Source: Acidobacteriota bacterium (lineage in GTDB: Bacteria; Acidobacteriota; Terriglobia; Acidiferrales; UBA7541). From it: a stretch of DNA of 33,748 nucleotides. The notes under the pieces are model-generated. The model had not been told where the DNA came from, made no database searches, and worked only from the letters and a program-made list of their open reading frames with translations. The translations under genes were made by a program, and so were the position numbers. Numbering within the stretch: position 1 is the first letter of the stretch; every line of letters begins with the position of its first letter. The DNA lies in the NCBI GenBank assembly GCA_003223295.1, contig QHYM01000145.1:1-33748 (forward strand). Reading direction: 5' to 3'. Of the stretch, positions 23,094 through 31,824 are shown piece by piece.

Positions 23094-24179
23094 TTACTTA
23101 TTGATGTCGTCTTTGGCTTCCAGGCGCTTCAGCAGTGGCTCCAGGAAGGGCTTGTTCGTATCCGGCGCCCCGCTGATGGCCTGCGTCATCTCTTTCGCGG
23201 CTGCCGGGAAGTCTCCTTTGTTGGAGTCAACGCGTGCCAGCGCTAGGTGGCTGATCCAATGATTCGGATCCTTCTTGGGGACCTGGGGATACAGCTCGAA
23301 CGCCCGCTTGGTGTTCCCATTGCGCTGCAGTCCGCGCGCGTAAACGTAGAGTTGTATGGCGTTCGCCTTGTCCAACGCTGTCGCGAGCGCTTTGTCCGCA
23401 TCTTCTTTCTTGCCCATGGCGGTCAGAATACGCGACTTGGTCTCCCAGTTTTCAAAGCGATCTTCGTTTTGAATGGATGTGTTTTCCCACTTCAGCGCTT
23501 CTTCCAGGTTGTAATTGTTGTCCAGGCACCATTGCGCGGCTTCGTCGAAGCCCGCCCAGGTGAACCCGCCCACGCTCCGAAGCTCGTGCTTGATGCTCCG
23601 CAGCACCACGGCTTTGACGTCCACGCCGATCTGGAACGGTACGGCCAGCTTCTCCCAGCGCAGGGTCGCCACCGCCGACTCCGGCTTCACGTCGTCGAAC
23701 GTGTACGTCAGCGCCTCAAACGCTTCCGCGGCATGCGGCTTCACGCTCACGCGCAGCGCGTCTTCCTTTTCATCGTAGCTAAAACTTCCCCAGGACGTCG
23801 CATTCTTCGAGAAGATAATCGTCCACTGCTCCTTGTCCGGAATCGTGTGCAGGCCGTACGTGCCCGCCGCCAGCGCCTTTCCTTCCACTGTCACATCGTC
23901 CGGAAAAGCAATGGTGGTGTTCTCATTCGCTCCGGCGCGCCACACCTTCCCATAAGGAACTGTTTTGCCCCAAATCTCGCGGCCGCCCACCATCGGCCGG
24001 TGATAGTTAATGGTGATATCCGTCAGCCCAATGCGTTGCGTGACGCTCCCGCGCTGGCTGACGCGCGGAATATTCAATTCCGTCGGCTGGCTGCCATTTT
24101 TGAATTGCGCTTCCGCGCTGCTGGCAAGAAGGAGTACTCCTGCGAAAAGGCCTAGAACAGACTTCGACATGCTGCACAT
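23094..24179 (-). CDS. Secreted DUF2911 protein with C-terminal TPR-like repeats
   Basis: Encodes 361 aa from ATG 24179, favoured over ATG 24170 because GAGAGGA lies about eleven bases upstream of it. A signal peptide covers residues 1-24 (core VLGLFAGVLLLASS, cut near AEA-QF). DUF2911 spans about 38-185: RGSVTQRIGLTDITINYHRP, GREIWGKTVPYGKVWRAGANE, TTIAFPDDVTVEGKALAAGTYGLHTIP. The rest (about 210-355) has helical repeat character with EAAQWCLDNN, AMGKKEDADKALATAL and GNTKRAFELYPQVPK, a TPR-like arrangement. DUF2911 proteins are common exported proteins of Acidobacteriota and Bacteroidota with no assigned activity. An intrinsic terminator follows on the same strand. Confidence 0.87.
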   Translation of the reverse strand: MCSMSKSVLGLFAGVLLLASSAEAQFKNGSQPTELNIPRVSQRGSVTQRIGLTDITINYHRPMVGGREIWGKTVPYGKVWRAGANENTTIAFPDDVTVEGKALAAGTYGLHTIPDKEQWTIIFSKNATSWGSFSYDEKEDALRVSVKPHAAEAFEALTYTFDDVKPESAVATLRWEKLAVPFQIGVDVKAVVLRSIKHELRSVGGFTWAGFDEAAQWCLDNNYNLEEALKWENTSIQNEDRFENWETKSRILTAMGKKEDADKALATALDKANAIQLYVYARGLQRNGNTKRAFELYPQVPKKDPNHWISHLALARVDSNKGDFPAAAKEMTQAISGAPDTNKPFLEPLLKRLEAKDDINK

Positions 24180-24328
24180 AACTGCACCATCCTCTCTCTG
24201 TCATTTACGACCCGGTGAGTGCGCCGGACCTGCCGGCAGCAACACCCCCGTTTGCGATAGACGCCCTCTCGGCCAAGGGGTGAGCAGAAACCCAGGTGGC
24301 GGGACGCATGAATTGGGCAATTTCAGGC

Positions 24329-24334
24329 TAAAAT
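24329..24334 (+). promoter_or_regulatory. Candidate -10 (TAAAAT) of the tRNA gene
   Basis: TAAAAT lies 14 bases before the first tRNA base, the right distance for transcription to begin just upstream of the mature 5' end. A convincing -35 was not found at 16-18 bp spacing. Confidence 0.35.
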
Positions 24335-24348
24335 GTTTCTCAAGCGTG

Positions 24349-24386
24349 GGGCCCGTAGCTCAGCGGTTAGAGCAGCGGACTCATAA
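24349..24386 (+). pseudogene. 5' half of a tRNA gene with CAU anticodon, truncated after the anticodon loop
   Basis: The segment reads as a canonical tRNA from base 1: acceptor GGGCCCG, T-A at positions 8-9, D-stem GCTC (24358-24361) with GAGC (24370-24373), loop AGCGGTTA, then anticodon stem GCGGA (24375-24379) and loop CTCATAA (24380-24386) with anticodon CAT, so tRNA-Met or tRNA-Ile2. The next bases should pair as TCCGC but read GCTCA. No variable loop, T-arm (GGTTCGA) or CGGGCCC acceptor strand follows, and I did not find the missing 3' half elsewhere in the window. It therefore cannot make a functional tRNA as assembled. Confidence 0.75.
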
Positions 24387-24507
24387 GCTCAGGCTGTAGT
24401 ATTGACACGCAAGGTACAATGTCTCCGCCTCTAATCGGGGTCCTTAGGTGTTCGACTGCAAGGCCATTCCGCCCTTCCAAGAAAACTCACAGTGGAGGTG
24501 AATGCTC

Positions 24508-26370
24508 ATGTCTAGGATTACGGCTCGTGTTTTTCGCGCGGCATCAAACGGAGCCTGGTTAGCTTCTAAGGCCATTAATGGACTTTTTCCCGAGGCGAAT
24601 TTGCCCAGCCCAAGCTGGGCGCCTGGCCGACTTCTAAAGCAGCGGAACCGCAGGCTGATGGATACGGGCGTTCCCAGGAATACCCTGTCGCTATGCCCCG
24701 ACTGCAACCGTGAAGCAGTCGAGGCTCTCCTCAAGGGTGAGATTGACGCGGCGGATTTTAGAGACAATCCCGGAATCATCGAAGCGGAGATATTGGAAGA
24801 GGGCGGGCGCATCCTCATGCGTAAGGCCTGCGAGCAGCATGGTCCGTTCGAAGACACTCTTTCCAATCACCCGGATTTCTTTCGGAAGATGGAACGTCTT
24901 GCCTTTGGAAGAGACTTCGAATGCGTTGACGATTGCAAGGTCCACGGTCATGGCCCAAACAGCCTTAGGTCTGGTAGAGGGACATTTTTGATCGTAGATA
25001 TCACCAACCGATGCAACATGATGTGCTCGCCGTGTTTCATGGATGCGAACGCTGCCAGCTACGTTCACGAACTGACCATCGAAGATATAAAGACCATTTT
25101 CAGCAACGCACTTTCGTTTAAGCCTCAGCGAGAGATCAACGTCTTGTTTTCAGGAGGGGAGCCAACCGTTTCACCGATTTTTCTTGATGCCGTTCGCCAC
25201 GCGAAAAGCATGGGTTTCCATCGACTTCATGTTGCGACGAACGGTGTGCATTTCGCCGAGAGTAGGGATTTTGCTTTCCGGGCGAAGGAGGCTGGTCTGC
25301 ATGCCGTATACCTTCAACTGGACGGCGTTTCCGAAGAAAAGAACAAACATCGTGGATTGGGGAACTACATCGCGGTGAAGCGGCAAGCCTTGGAGAATAT
25401 CGCTTCTGCCGGGATGCGAACAACGCTTCAGGTCACCGTAACCAATGGCGTCAATGACGACGGGCTTGGCGACATTGTTCGCTTCGGGATTCAGAACATA
25501 GACAAAATCCACGGCGTCGTTTTTCAACCCATCATGTTTGCCGGCAGGGACGAGGGCGTATCCGCCGATGAGCGATATGCCCATCGCTATCCTCTCACGC
25601 AGCTCGCTTTCGATCTGCATGAGCAGACTTCGATTGGCTGGCAGCCAATGCGGGACTGGTTCCCACTGTCAGACTTTGGGATATTCGCGCATCTGTGCGA
25701 TGTCCTGAACCCTCAGGCGAAGTTAGGAAGCCTTTTCCAGGAGACGCATCCGAACCGTGGCATCTTCAGCCCCTTGCTTGTGGACACACATCAGAAACAC
25801 GCGATCCCGATTCCCGTCTTCTTTAATTTGGAACAATTCATGAGGGACGTTGTAGAAATCACGGACTCTGCAAGGGGACCGGCGGTAACTAAGGCGCATG
25901 TCTCCCTTTCCGCACTTCGTAATTTCAACCAGCAGAAGGCACCCTCAGGTTTTGGGCCTGCCGACCTTCGGCGCGTGCTTGAGGATTGCTTCTATCGCGT
26001 TGCCGGTAGTTGCGATCATTGGTCTCAGAAGGTTCATTCGTATGGCGGGCGCTGGAGAGTGATGATCTTTAACGGCATGTGGTTCCAGGACGTTTTTAAT
26101 TACGATTTCTCGGGAATCTGCAATTCCACTACTCCTGTGGCAACGACCCAAGGAGAAATCAGCTTTTGTGCTTACTACGGCGGAGGTTGGCGAAAAGTTG
26201 TCGAGCACCAAAGCCGAACTGCCACCTTGGCAGAATGGCACAGGACCCACGGTCGCCACGAAATCTACGCCAACGGCAAGAAAGTTGACCTAGGGCAGCC
26301 GGTACATGGCGCGGATACCGAATTGATTCAGCTAGACGCCCAACCTTTGGCAATTCCGACCAGCAATTGA
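24508..26370 (+). CDS. Radical SAM protein of the Tes/MJ0619-like superfamily, candidate membrane-spanning/ether lipid enzyme
   Basis: Encodes 620 aa from ATG 24508, nine bases after GGAGG; ATG 24502 is too close to that site. An N-terminal metal-binding region has CPDC (63-66), RKACEQHGPFED (106-117) and FECVDDCKVHGHG (138-149). The radical SAM core follows: CX3CX2C with Cys169, Cys173 and Cys176 in NRCNMMCSPCF, then FSGGEP at 214-219. Near the C-terminus NGMWFQDVFNYDFSGIC and GEISFCAYYGGG match the family's closing motifs. This layout is that of archaeal tetraether lipid synthase (Tes) and related MJ0619-like enzymes; bacterial relatives are proposed to make membrane-spanning lipids, which Acidobacteriota contain. 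The family call is strong; the lipid role is inferred. It stands alone behind the tRNA remnant. Confidence 0.83.
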   Translation: MSRITARVFRAASNGAWLASKAINGLFPEANLPSPSWAPGRLLKQRNRRLMDTGVPRNTLSLCPDCNREAVEALLKGEIDAADFRDNPGIIEAEILEEGGRILMRKACEQHGPFEDTLSNHPDFFRKMERLAFGRDFECVDDCKVHGHGPNSLRSGRGTFLIVDITNRCNMMCSPCFMDANAASYVHELTIEDIKTIFSNALSFKPQREINVLFSGGEPTVSPIFLDAVRHAKSMGFHRLHVATNGVHFAESRDFAFRAKEAGLHAVYLQLDGVSEEKNKHRGLGNYIAVKRQALENIASAGMRTTLQVTVTNGVNDDGLGDIVRFGIQNIDKIHGVVFQPIMFAGRDEGVSADERYAHRYPLTQLAFDLHEQTSIGWQPMRDWFPLSDFGIFAHLCDVLNPQAKLGSLFQETHPNRGIFSPLLVDTHQKHAIPIPVFFNLEQFMRDVVEITDSARGPAVTKAHVSLSALRNFNQQKAPSGFGPADLRRVLEDCFYRVAGSCDHWSQKVHSYGGRWRVMIFNGMWFQDVFNYDFSGICNSTTPVATTQGEISFCAYYGGGWRKVVEHQSRTATLAEWHRTHGRHEIYANGKKVDLGQPVHGADTELIQLDAQPLAIPTSN

Positions 26371-26891
26371 CATAACCATGCCCTTTGCTCGGCTGGATTC
26401 TGTGGTATTCGGTTGACGTTTTCCGAAAACAGGTACTCTCTGAATAGATGGGAGTGAAACTGGCCCTCGCAGCGCATCAAGTTGTTGGAATCAAATGGGC
26501 TCCTCCCGATGAATCTCTCGCGCTCTGCCTGCTTCAGGACCTGAGCGTGGAACCTCAACAGCGAATGCAGCTATGTGGCTTGCCAAAGGCGCGCCCGATC
26601 TCATGCAACGACTGCCCGGACTTCCAACGGCTTCAGACCTCGGTTCTCTGCGTGAGAGAAAGTCTCGATCGTTTCCCTTCGCTCATAAACACCATCCTTA
26701 AACAGCACGTCTATCAGATGGTGTTGCATCGACCCATTGAATCCACCGCGGTTATCGGACATATGATTTTAGGTGTCCGAGTGCAACGCAAGCGGGCTAT
26801 CAGCCTCAGGGCCAAATGTGAGAAGGTTACTCCAGCATCAGAGCCCCGCTTTGCAGGCCACTGCGCGAGAGTGGAATCTTGCGACTTGCGC
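26371..26891. other. 521-nt region without a secure gene
   Basis: Lies between the radical SAM gene and the convergent lipoprotein gene. One open frame on the plus strand, ATG 26448 to 26918 (156 codons), contains several cysteines (LCGLPKARPISCNDCPDF), but it has no ribosome site, resembles no family I know and overlaps the lipoprotein end by 27 nt. No terminator hairpin or repeat was recognised. Treat as intergenic with a doubtful ORF. Confidence 0.4.
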
Positions 26892-28655
26892 TTAATGGAC
26901 AGAGATCGAGACGGTTGACGTGGTGCGCCCAAAGGCGTTTGTGGCATAGAGGGTGTAGGTGGTTGATTGTGCCGGACTAACGGTAACACTAGTGCCTCGT
27001 ACTGCGCCGACTTCGGGAGAGACGATCACATAAGAAGCTCCGCTCGCCTGCCAGGACAGCGTAACCTGAGTGCCCGCGGATACCGATGTGGCACTTGCGG
27101 TGAACGAGGTGACCTGCGGGGCATTCCCCTGTGGGATGTTGGAAGATGTATAGGTTTGACTTGCTGCCAGAACTTCGAAATCAGATGCTTTCACCTGCCC
27201 GAGAGCGTGCAGGTCAGTATTGTCCCAGCGATCATCGGGCGCGCCACTGAGAAACATATTCGATCCGTTGTCCGCCATAATCATTCCATATTTCTTGAGC
27301 GCGTTCAGAATCACCTGATTGGTAGAGGAATATCCAGAAACGTCGAAGCTGGCTTTCAATCGCAAGCGCATTCCCATTGGGGCCGCCAGCGAATTGGTTG
27401 AATTTGCCGCCCAGTGAGTGGCAGGGAGAACGAATGCTGCGCGGCTTTGTTGCAGGGTGAAGCGCAAGGCGTGACGAATTTGGCCTGCAGCGATTTCATC
27501 GTAACGCACAAGTCCAGAGAAGATTGGAAGACCAGCAGCGTCCGCGCTTGTCCATGTGTAAGGACGCTGCTCATTCGAAAGCAGATCCCAGACTGCAGCG
27601 GAGCCGACATTCCACGAATTCCCAGAGGCGTAAGAGCTGAAAAGCTCGTAGAGAAAACAATTCGAATTGTCGAGAACGAGGACGTGGCGGTCTCCGGTGC
27701 CGGGATTCGGATAGCCTTCGACAGGCGCGGTCACGGGAATGGGCATGGGCCCGGGATCACTTTCACTTCCGTAAGCAGTGAAGTTAATCGTTACCGGCGA
27801 CTGCTGAGCGCCGACAATGAGATAGGGAATGCCAATCGTCGATCCCAGGTATTGGCCACCACCGAAATCCGCGTGCATTCCCGTGGCACCGCCGATGAAA
27901 TTGATGATCGCTGTCGAATTGGGATCTACGGCAGCAGAAGAAATGTCCTCGTTCCAAAGGCTGTCAGGGGGGAAAGGAACGAAGCCTCCGAGGCTCGCGC
28001 CCTGGCCGAGCGACATGGTGCTGCAGTTGGAGGCTTGCGGAGAGCCGGTTACCTGGAGATTGACCGCACCGGACGCGCTGCCGCCTGGGTTTGGATTGTT
28101 CACAGTCACCGCGTACAGTCCGGCAGAAGGGGCCGTACCTGTTGCGATGAGCTGGGTCGACGAGACGAATGTTGTCTGAAGCGCGGCGGTTCCAAAAAGC
28201 ACTTCAGCGCCGTTAACAAATTTGCTGCCAGTGAGAGTGAGCGTGAAACTGCCCGTGCCTACACTCGCTGGATTGATACCTGTCAGCACAGGCGTTGGAT
28301 TCAGGAGAGTTACGCTGCTTGAACCACTGGCGGAGGAGTCCGCGGCGCTCGTCGCGCGCACCGTAATGATATTGGGGTTTGGAAGACTGTCCGGCGCTGT
28401 ATAGTCGCCACTTGCGCTAATGGTGCCGAGTGTGGACGAGCCGCCGCCGACGGACCAGGTGACGGCAGTGTTTGTCGTCCCCGACACGGTGTCGCTGAAC
28501 TGGAAGGTGTCGCCTGCGCGTATGCTCGCGGTGGGAGGAGACACGACGACACTGATTGAGGATGGCGGAGGCGGTTGATTATTAATGGCAAATCCGGCGC
28601 AGCCGGTGAGAGAGAGCGCCAAAAACACGTGGCTGAAACTGAATAGGATGCGCAT
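26892..28655 (-). CDS. Putative lipoprotein with Ig-like and IPT/TIG domains
   Basis: Encodes 587 aa from ATG 28655, chosen because it gives a clean lipoprotein signal: LALSLTGC with Cys at about residue 18. A Pro-rich stretch (NNQPPPPSS) leads to a Big_2/Ig-like domain at about 33-118 (ISVVVSPPTASIRAGDTFQF). An IPT/TIG domain spans about 120-202 (PVLTGINPASVGTGSFTLTLTGSKF). A central domain of about 300 residues (DSLWNEDISSAAVDPNS, HVLVLDNSNCFLYELF, AAGQIRHALRFTL, NALKKYGMIMADNG) is one I do not recognise by name but it looks globular and conserved. A final Ig-like domain spans about 508-587. It is probably surface-exposed and may bind or process a polymer. No strong ribosome site is seen. 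Confidence 0.8.
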   Translation of the reverse strand: MRILFSFSHVFLALSLTGCAGFAINNQPPPPSSISVVVSPPTASIRAGDTFQFSDTVSGTTNTAVTWSVGGGSSTLGTISASGDYTAPDSLPNPNIITVRATSAADSSASGSSSVTLLNPTPVLTGINPASVGTGSFTLTLTGSKFVNGAEVLFGTAALQTTFVSSTQLIATGTAPSAGLYAVTVNNPNPGGSASGAVNLQVTGSPQASNCSTMSLGQGASLGGFVPFPPDSLWNEDISSAAVDPNSTAIINFIGGATGMHADFGGGQYLGSTIGIPYLIVGAQQSPVTINFTAYGSESDPGPMPIPVTAPVEGYPNPGTGDRHVLVLDNSNCFLYELFSSYASGNSWNVGSAAVWDLLSNEQRPYTWTSADAAGLPIFSGLVRYDEIAAGQIRHALRFTLQQSRAAFVLPATHWAANSTNSLAAPMGMRLRLKASFDVSGYSSTNQVILNALKKYGMIMADNGSNMFLSGAPDDRWDNTDLHALGQVKASDFEVLAASQTYTSSNIPQGNAPQVTSFTASATSVSAGTQVTLSWQASGASYVIVSPEVGAVRGTSVTVSPAQSTTYTLYATNAFGRTTSTVSISVH

Positions 28656-28930
28656 GGCCGTCAGCACAGTCAACAACTTAAGGCGTGGTGATAGCTTGTC
28701 TGATGGACCTGTGCGTGGATACTGGACGGAAGGGAAAAAATGGGTCAATGTTCCGAGAGTGTACGCGCCCAAAGAAGCGCAGTTGTTTTGACGGCCGCCG
28801 CGCATTCAGTACTTCGTGTCCGACCTTCTTGTCGCGCAGGGACGTGACTTTACGCAGCTGCCGCACGACGGTGAACGTGGGCGTGCAAAGCGGCAATCGC
28901 ATTTGATTTCCGGTAAGGCCCTACCAGGAC

Positions 28931-29824
28931 CTACGGCTTACAAACGCAATCCAATTGTTTCATCTCGAACTTCCGACAGCTGTTTGGAAGCAGCCAATCC
29001 TCACTATATCCGGCGGGATTTGGGGTGAGCCGTAGAACAAACATGCGCATCCCGATGAATATGGTTCCATCAGAAAGAGCAACAATCGAATTGGGAAATT
29101 GCACCTTCATCCAATTCGGGAAGCCATGGTCCAGCTTTGTCGCTGGTTCTGATTTTGTGATTGCGTGCAAACTATGCGTTGTAACAAAAAGAACGGAACC
29201 GTCAGCCAGTTTTGCGTATGCCATCGGTGCACCATCAAGGTGGGCCGAGTATTGGAGCGTGATGTTCAGTCCGTCTGGGTTGGAAAAAATAAACTCATTG
29301 CCGAAGTCCATTGACATGTGTGCAAGCCCTGACAGGACAAGAATGCCGCCGCCATCGAGAGGCTCTACAGCACGAACGTTGTCACTAAGAACTCGTTTTG
29401 TCTCGCTTCCGTCTTCGGTCGTTAGCCACAAGCCCCCGCCAAATTCGCCTCCGTCGTATGCCACGAGCCAACCGTTCGCAAAGTGAATTACACCACTCAA
29501 ACCCGCACTCACAGTGCGACCGGGCATCCCCGGTTCGAGCTTCAACCGAGGGGGCAACGATGGAATATCGACCTTTCTTCCCGACCACTTTGCAATCTTG
29601 ACGTCGTCACCTTCGACGCTTACATGCCATTCGTCGTGCGAGAAATTGAAGCATCGCGAAGTGGTCTCACTGGCGTGTTTCAGTTTCGAGTCAGGGTAAA
29701 CAAACCAGCCCGGTGGAATATGTTCGCTGGAAGATGGAGGCCGCCGCCCAATCAGTGTGCTAGGTATCGCAAGGCCGAGCAGGGCGATAACGAAATGGAC
29801 GGCATAGAACCTCCAATTGGACAT
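28931..29824 (-). CDS. Hypothetical membrane-anchored or exported protein, beta-propeller-like
   Basis: Encodes 297 aa from ATG 29824, eight bases after GGGAG. The N-terminus has a single hydrophobic segment (FYAVHFVIALLGLAIPSTL), serving as signal or anchor. The remainder is rich in short beta-strand stretches separated by Gly/Asp turns (GVIHFANGWLVAYDGG, AYAKLADGSVLFVTTHSLHAI, NSIVALSDGTIFIGMRMFVLRL), which suggests a propeller-type repeat fold, though no named repeat is clear. Four cysteines occur, two of them near the end in LDCVCKP. It follows an IS-interrupted membrane-protein gene on the same strand with an 81-nt gap. Function unknown. Confidence 0.65.
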   Translation of the reverse strand: MSNWRFYAVHFVIALLGLAIPSTLIGRRPPSSSEHIPPGWFVYPDSKLKHASETTSRCFNFSHDEWHVSVEGDDVKIAKWSGRKVDIPSLPPRLKLEPGMPGRTVSAGLSGVIHFANGWLVAYDGGEFGGGLWLTTEDGSETKRVLSDNVRAVEPLDGGGILVLSGLAHMSMDFGNEFIFSNPDGLNITLQYSAHLDGAPMAYAKLADGSVLFVTTHSLHAITKSEPATKLDHGFPNWMKVQFPNSIVALSDGTIFIGMRMFVLRLTPNPAGYSEDWLLPNSCRKFEMKQLDCVCKP

Positions 29825-29905
29825 CGAGTTTTCTCCCGAAAAACTTATGAATTTGAGAACAGTATAGGTCAAATTCCGAGCAAGGTCTGGTAAACGCTCC
29901 AGGAG

Positions 29906-30586
29906 TTACTGCGGCCCGGGAAGAGTTTTGAGTTGACGGAATTTGGTTCTCAGAAACGGAACGGCCACCATGGCGACGCCAACTAGGCAAAGAACGAATG
30001 CGATAGCGTCCGTAAGTGCTCCAGCAATGATGAGGTCTTCTCTCACGAAAGAGTCGAGTTCGACCTGAACTCTTGGAGGCGGGATCGTCAGTTCGCCCGC
30101 ATTCTCCTCAAACTTGAGCGCTACGTGATATTGGTGTTTCTTTCGAGCAGGAAATCCAACGATCTCCACTCGCAATGCGCCGTCCACTGTCGAAATGCTT
30201 CCCATATCAGCCGAAGACCCGCTTCCCGCGAACTGACCATCGCGACGCAATTCCCACGAAAATTTGAGGAGTGGAGCGGTACGGGAGCAGTCAAGGTTTG
30301 GTCGAACTTCTGACTTCGTTGTACCCAAGAGACATCTAGCGTGGGCCTCGGGCACGCTTCCGGCGAACATGACGTCCATCGAGTAGATGGGCCCATCGTA
30401 GTCTACTGTGAAGTCTCTGCCGACCGTTTCGGCGCGCATAGGCATAGGAATATCTGCCAGCGTGGTGCGGACTGTCTTCATCCAGATCGCAACGGTCAAG
30501 AAGGCGGCCAATCCGACCCCGACCAGACCTAGCAGGCTGCTGAAAAATCGTGTTGAGCCAGCACTTTCTAGGTTGGTTTGAGTCAT
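29906..30586 (-). CDS. Hypothetical two-pass membrane protein, 5' end displaced by the insertion sequence
   Basis: The open frame gives 226 aa from ATG 30586, but bases 30533-30586, the first 18 codons, belong to the insertion sequence. Native sequence starts at 30532 with LGLVGVGLAAFLTVAIW, a membrane segment. A soluble region of about 150 residues follows, then a second membrane segment (IIAGALTDAIAFVLCLVGVAMVAVPF) near the C-terminus. The family is not recognised. Removing the IS and one CTAG copy joins this frame to ATG 31880, giving about 222 codons whose first residues MDYQLREAGLKFRA precede the membrane segment; that start would overlap the VOC gene by 31 nt. The present gene is either a hybrid or broken at its 5' end. 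Confidence 0.55.
   Translation of the reverse strand: MTQTNLESAGSTRFFSSLLGLVGVGLAAFLTVAIWMKTVRTTLADIPMPMRAETVGRDFTVDYDGPIYSMDVMFAGSVPEAHARCLLGTTKSEVRPNLDCSRTAPLLKFSWELRRDGQFAGSGSSADMGSISTVDGALRVEIVGFPARKKHQYHVALKFEENAGELTIPPPRVQVELDSFVREDLIIAGALTDAIAFVLCLVGVAMVAVPFLRTKFRQLKTLPGPQ
30533..30542 (+). repeat. Left terminal inverted repeat of the IS
   Basis: CAGGCTGCTG, directly inside the CTAG duplication at 30529-30532. Similarity to the right end weakens after the tenth base. Confidence 0.75.
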
Positions 30587-30684
30587 TCGGGAGTTTTCGA
30601 GCGTCTGCGGCGTGATTTTTCGTACTACCGAGCGCCTGAAAGAGGCGTTTCCGCGCCGTTCAGAGACACTACGGCCCGGACGGA

Positions 30685-31779
30685 TTACGTCGGAACTGTC
30701 CTGCGCATCAGGTTCCGCATGCGCACCAGGTTGTAGGCCGCGCAGGCAAACGTGAAGATCCAATCGACTTTCAGCGTTCCGCGATGCCGCACTTTGCGTA
30801 ACAACGCAATGGTCTTCAGCCAACCAAAACATTCTTCGATGCGCTTTCTCTTCTTCTGGCTGATGGTATAGCCCGCCTGCCGCGTCGTGCGGCTATCAAT
30901 GGCGCTGCCGCCTCTTCGCCCAAGGTTTTGCGCCACGTGCGGCGTCACCCAAATGTTCCGGCACTCGCGCACGAATTCCGCCGTGTCGAAGCCCTTGTCG
31001 CCGCCCACCGTCACGCGCCCGCTTCCCGGAATTCCCTGCAGCATTTCCAGCGCAGCATAGCGCTCCGCCGTGCCTGTGGCTTCCCACACCCGGCTGTCCA
31101 CAATCAAGCCGTTGCGATTCTCCACCAGCAGATTCCCGCTGTAGCTCAACTTGGCCTCCTTGCCCGCACCTTTGCGTGCCAGTTGCGCTTCGGGATCACT
31201 TTTCGACTCGTGCGTTTCGTTCGAGCGCTTCTCGCCGCGATAATCCACCGTGGGATTTCCGGGATCCTCCGGTGGAGGCCCACTCTTCTTGTTCTTGGGT
31301 TGAAAGCTCTTCACGCTGGCCCAGGCTTCCAACAAACTTCCGTCCACCGTGAAGTGTTCTTCCGAAGCCCATCCCTGTCCTCGTGCTTGCTCCACAACTA
31401 GCGCCAAAAAGTCCTTGGCCACTTCGGCCTCCAGCAAACGATCGCGGTTCTTGGTGAACACCGTGGCATCCCACACCGCATCGTCCAAATTCAGCCCCAC
31501 GAACCAGCGGAACAAAATGTTGTAGTCGATCTCCTCCATCAGCAGCCGCTCGCTGCGTACCGAGTACAACATCTGCAACAGCAGCGCGCGCAGCAACTGC
31601 TCCGGCGGAATCGACGGACGCCCCACTTTGGAATACATCTTGCTGAACTCAGGTGAGAGTTCCTTGAGTACCTTGTCTACCATCGCGCGGATCGGCCGCA
31701 GCGGATGATCTTTGCGCACCCGCTGCTCCGGAGAAATGTAGCTAAAAACATGTCCTTGCTGCTGATCGGTTCCTCGCAT
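30685..31779 (-). CDS. IS5-family-like DDE transposase
   Basis: Encodes 364 aa with a full DDE core. The N-terminal region (GRPSIPPEQLLRALLLQMLYSVRSERLLMEEI, residues 53-84) is the helical DUF772-like domain of IS5/IS1182-type transposases. Catalytic residues are Asp146 in FTVDGSLLEAW, Asp261 in VGGDKGFD and Glu315 in KRKRIEECFGWLK. The C-terminus is basic (VRMRNLMRRTVPT). No frameshift or premature stop is seen, so it should be active. The gene fills most of the 1302-bp element, leaving about 150 nt on its 3' side and 55 nt on its 5' side. A strong ribosome site is absent, as is usual for transposases. Confidence 0.92.
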   Translation of the reverse strand: MRGTDQQQGHVFSYISPEQRVRKDHPLRPIRAMVDKVLKELSPEFSKMYSKVGRPSIPPEQLLRALLLQMLYSVRSERLLMEEIDYNILFRWFVGLNLDDAVWDATVFTKNRDRLLEAEVAKDFLALVVEQARGQGWASEEHFTVDGSLLEAWASVKSFQPKNKKSGPPPEDPGNPTVDYRGEKRSNETHESKSDPEAQLARKGAGKEAKLSYSGNLLVENRNGLIVDSRVWEATGTAERYAALEMLQGIPGSGRVTVGGDKGFDTAEFVRECRNIWVTPHVAQNLGRRGGSAIDSRTTRQAGYTISQKKRKRIEECFGWLKTIALLRKVRHRGTLKVDWIFTFACAAYNLVRMRNLMRRTVPT

Positions 31780-31824
31780 GTCCAGTGAGACGCACCGCCC
31801 GCTGCTTCGTTACAAAATTTCCGG

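Noticed and set aside
24380-24450. Idea that the tRNA is split by a group I intron
   Set aside because: A TCCGC stretch occurs about 40 nt downstream, but no T-arm or matching acceptor strand follows and the gap is far too short for an intron core.
26448-26918. 156-codon plus-strand frame with several cysteines
   Set aside because: No ribosome site, no family resemblance, overlaps the lipoprotein gene; kept only as a note in the region entry.
30588-31824. CGGGAGTTTT / CGGAAATTTT as possible ends of the insertion sequence
   Set aside because: The outer pair CAGGCTGYTG with flanking CTAG duplications is a better match and explains both junctions.
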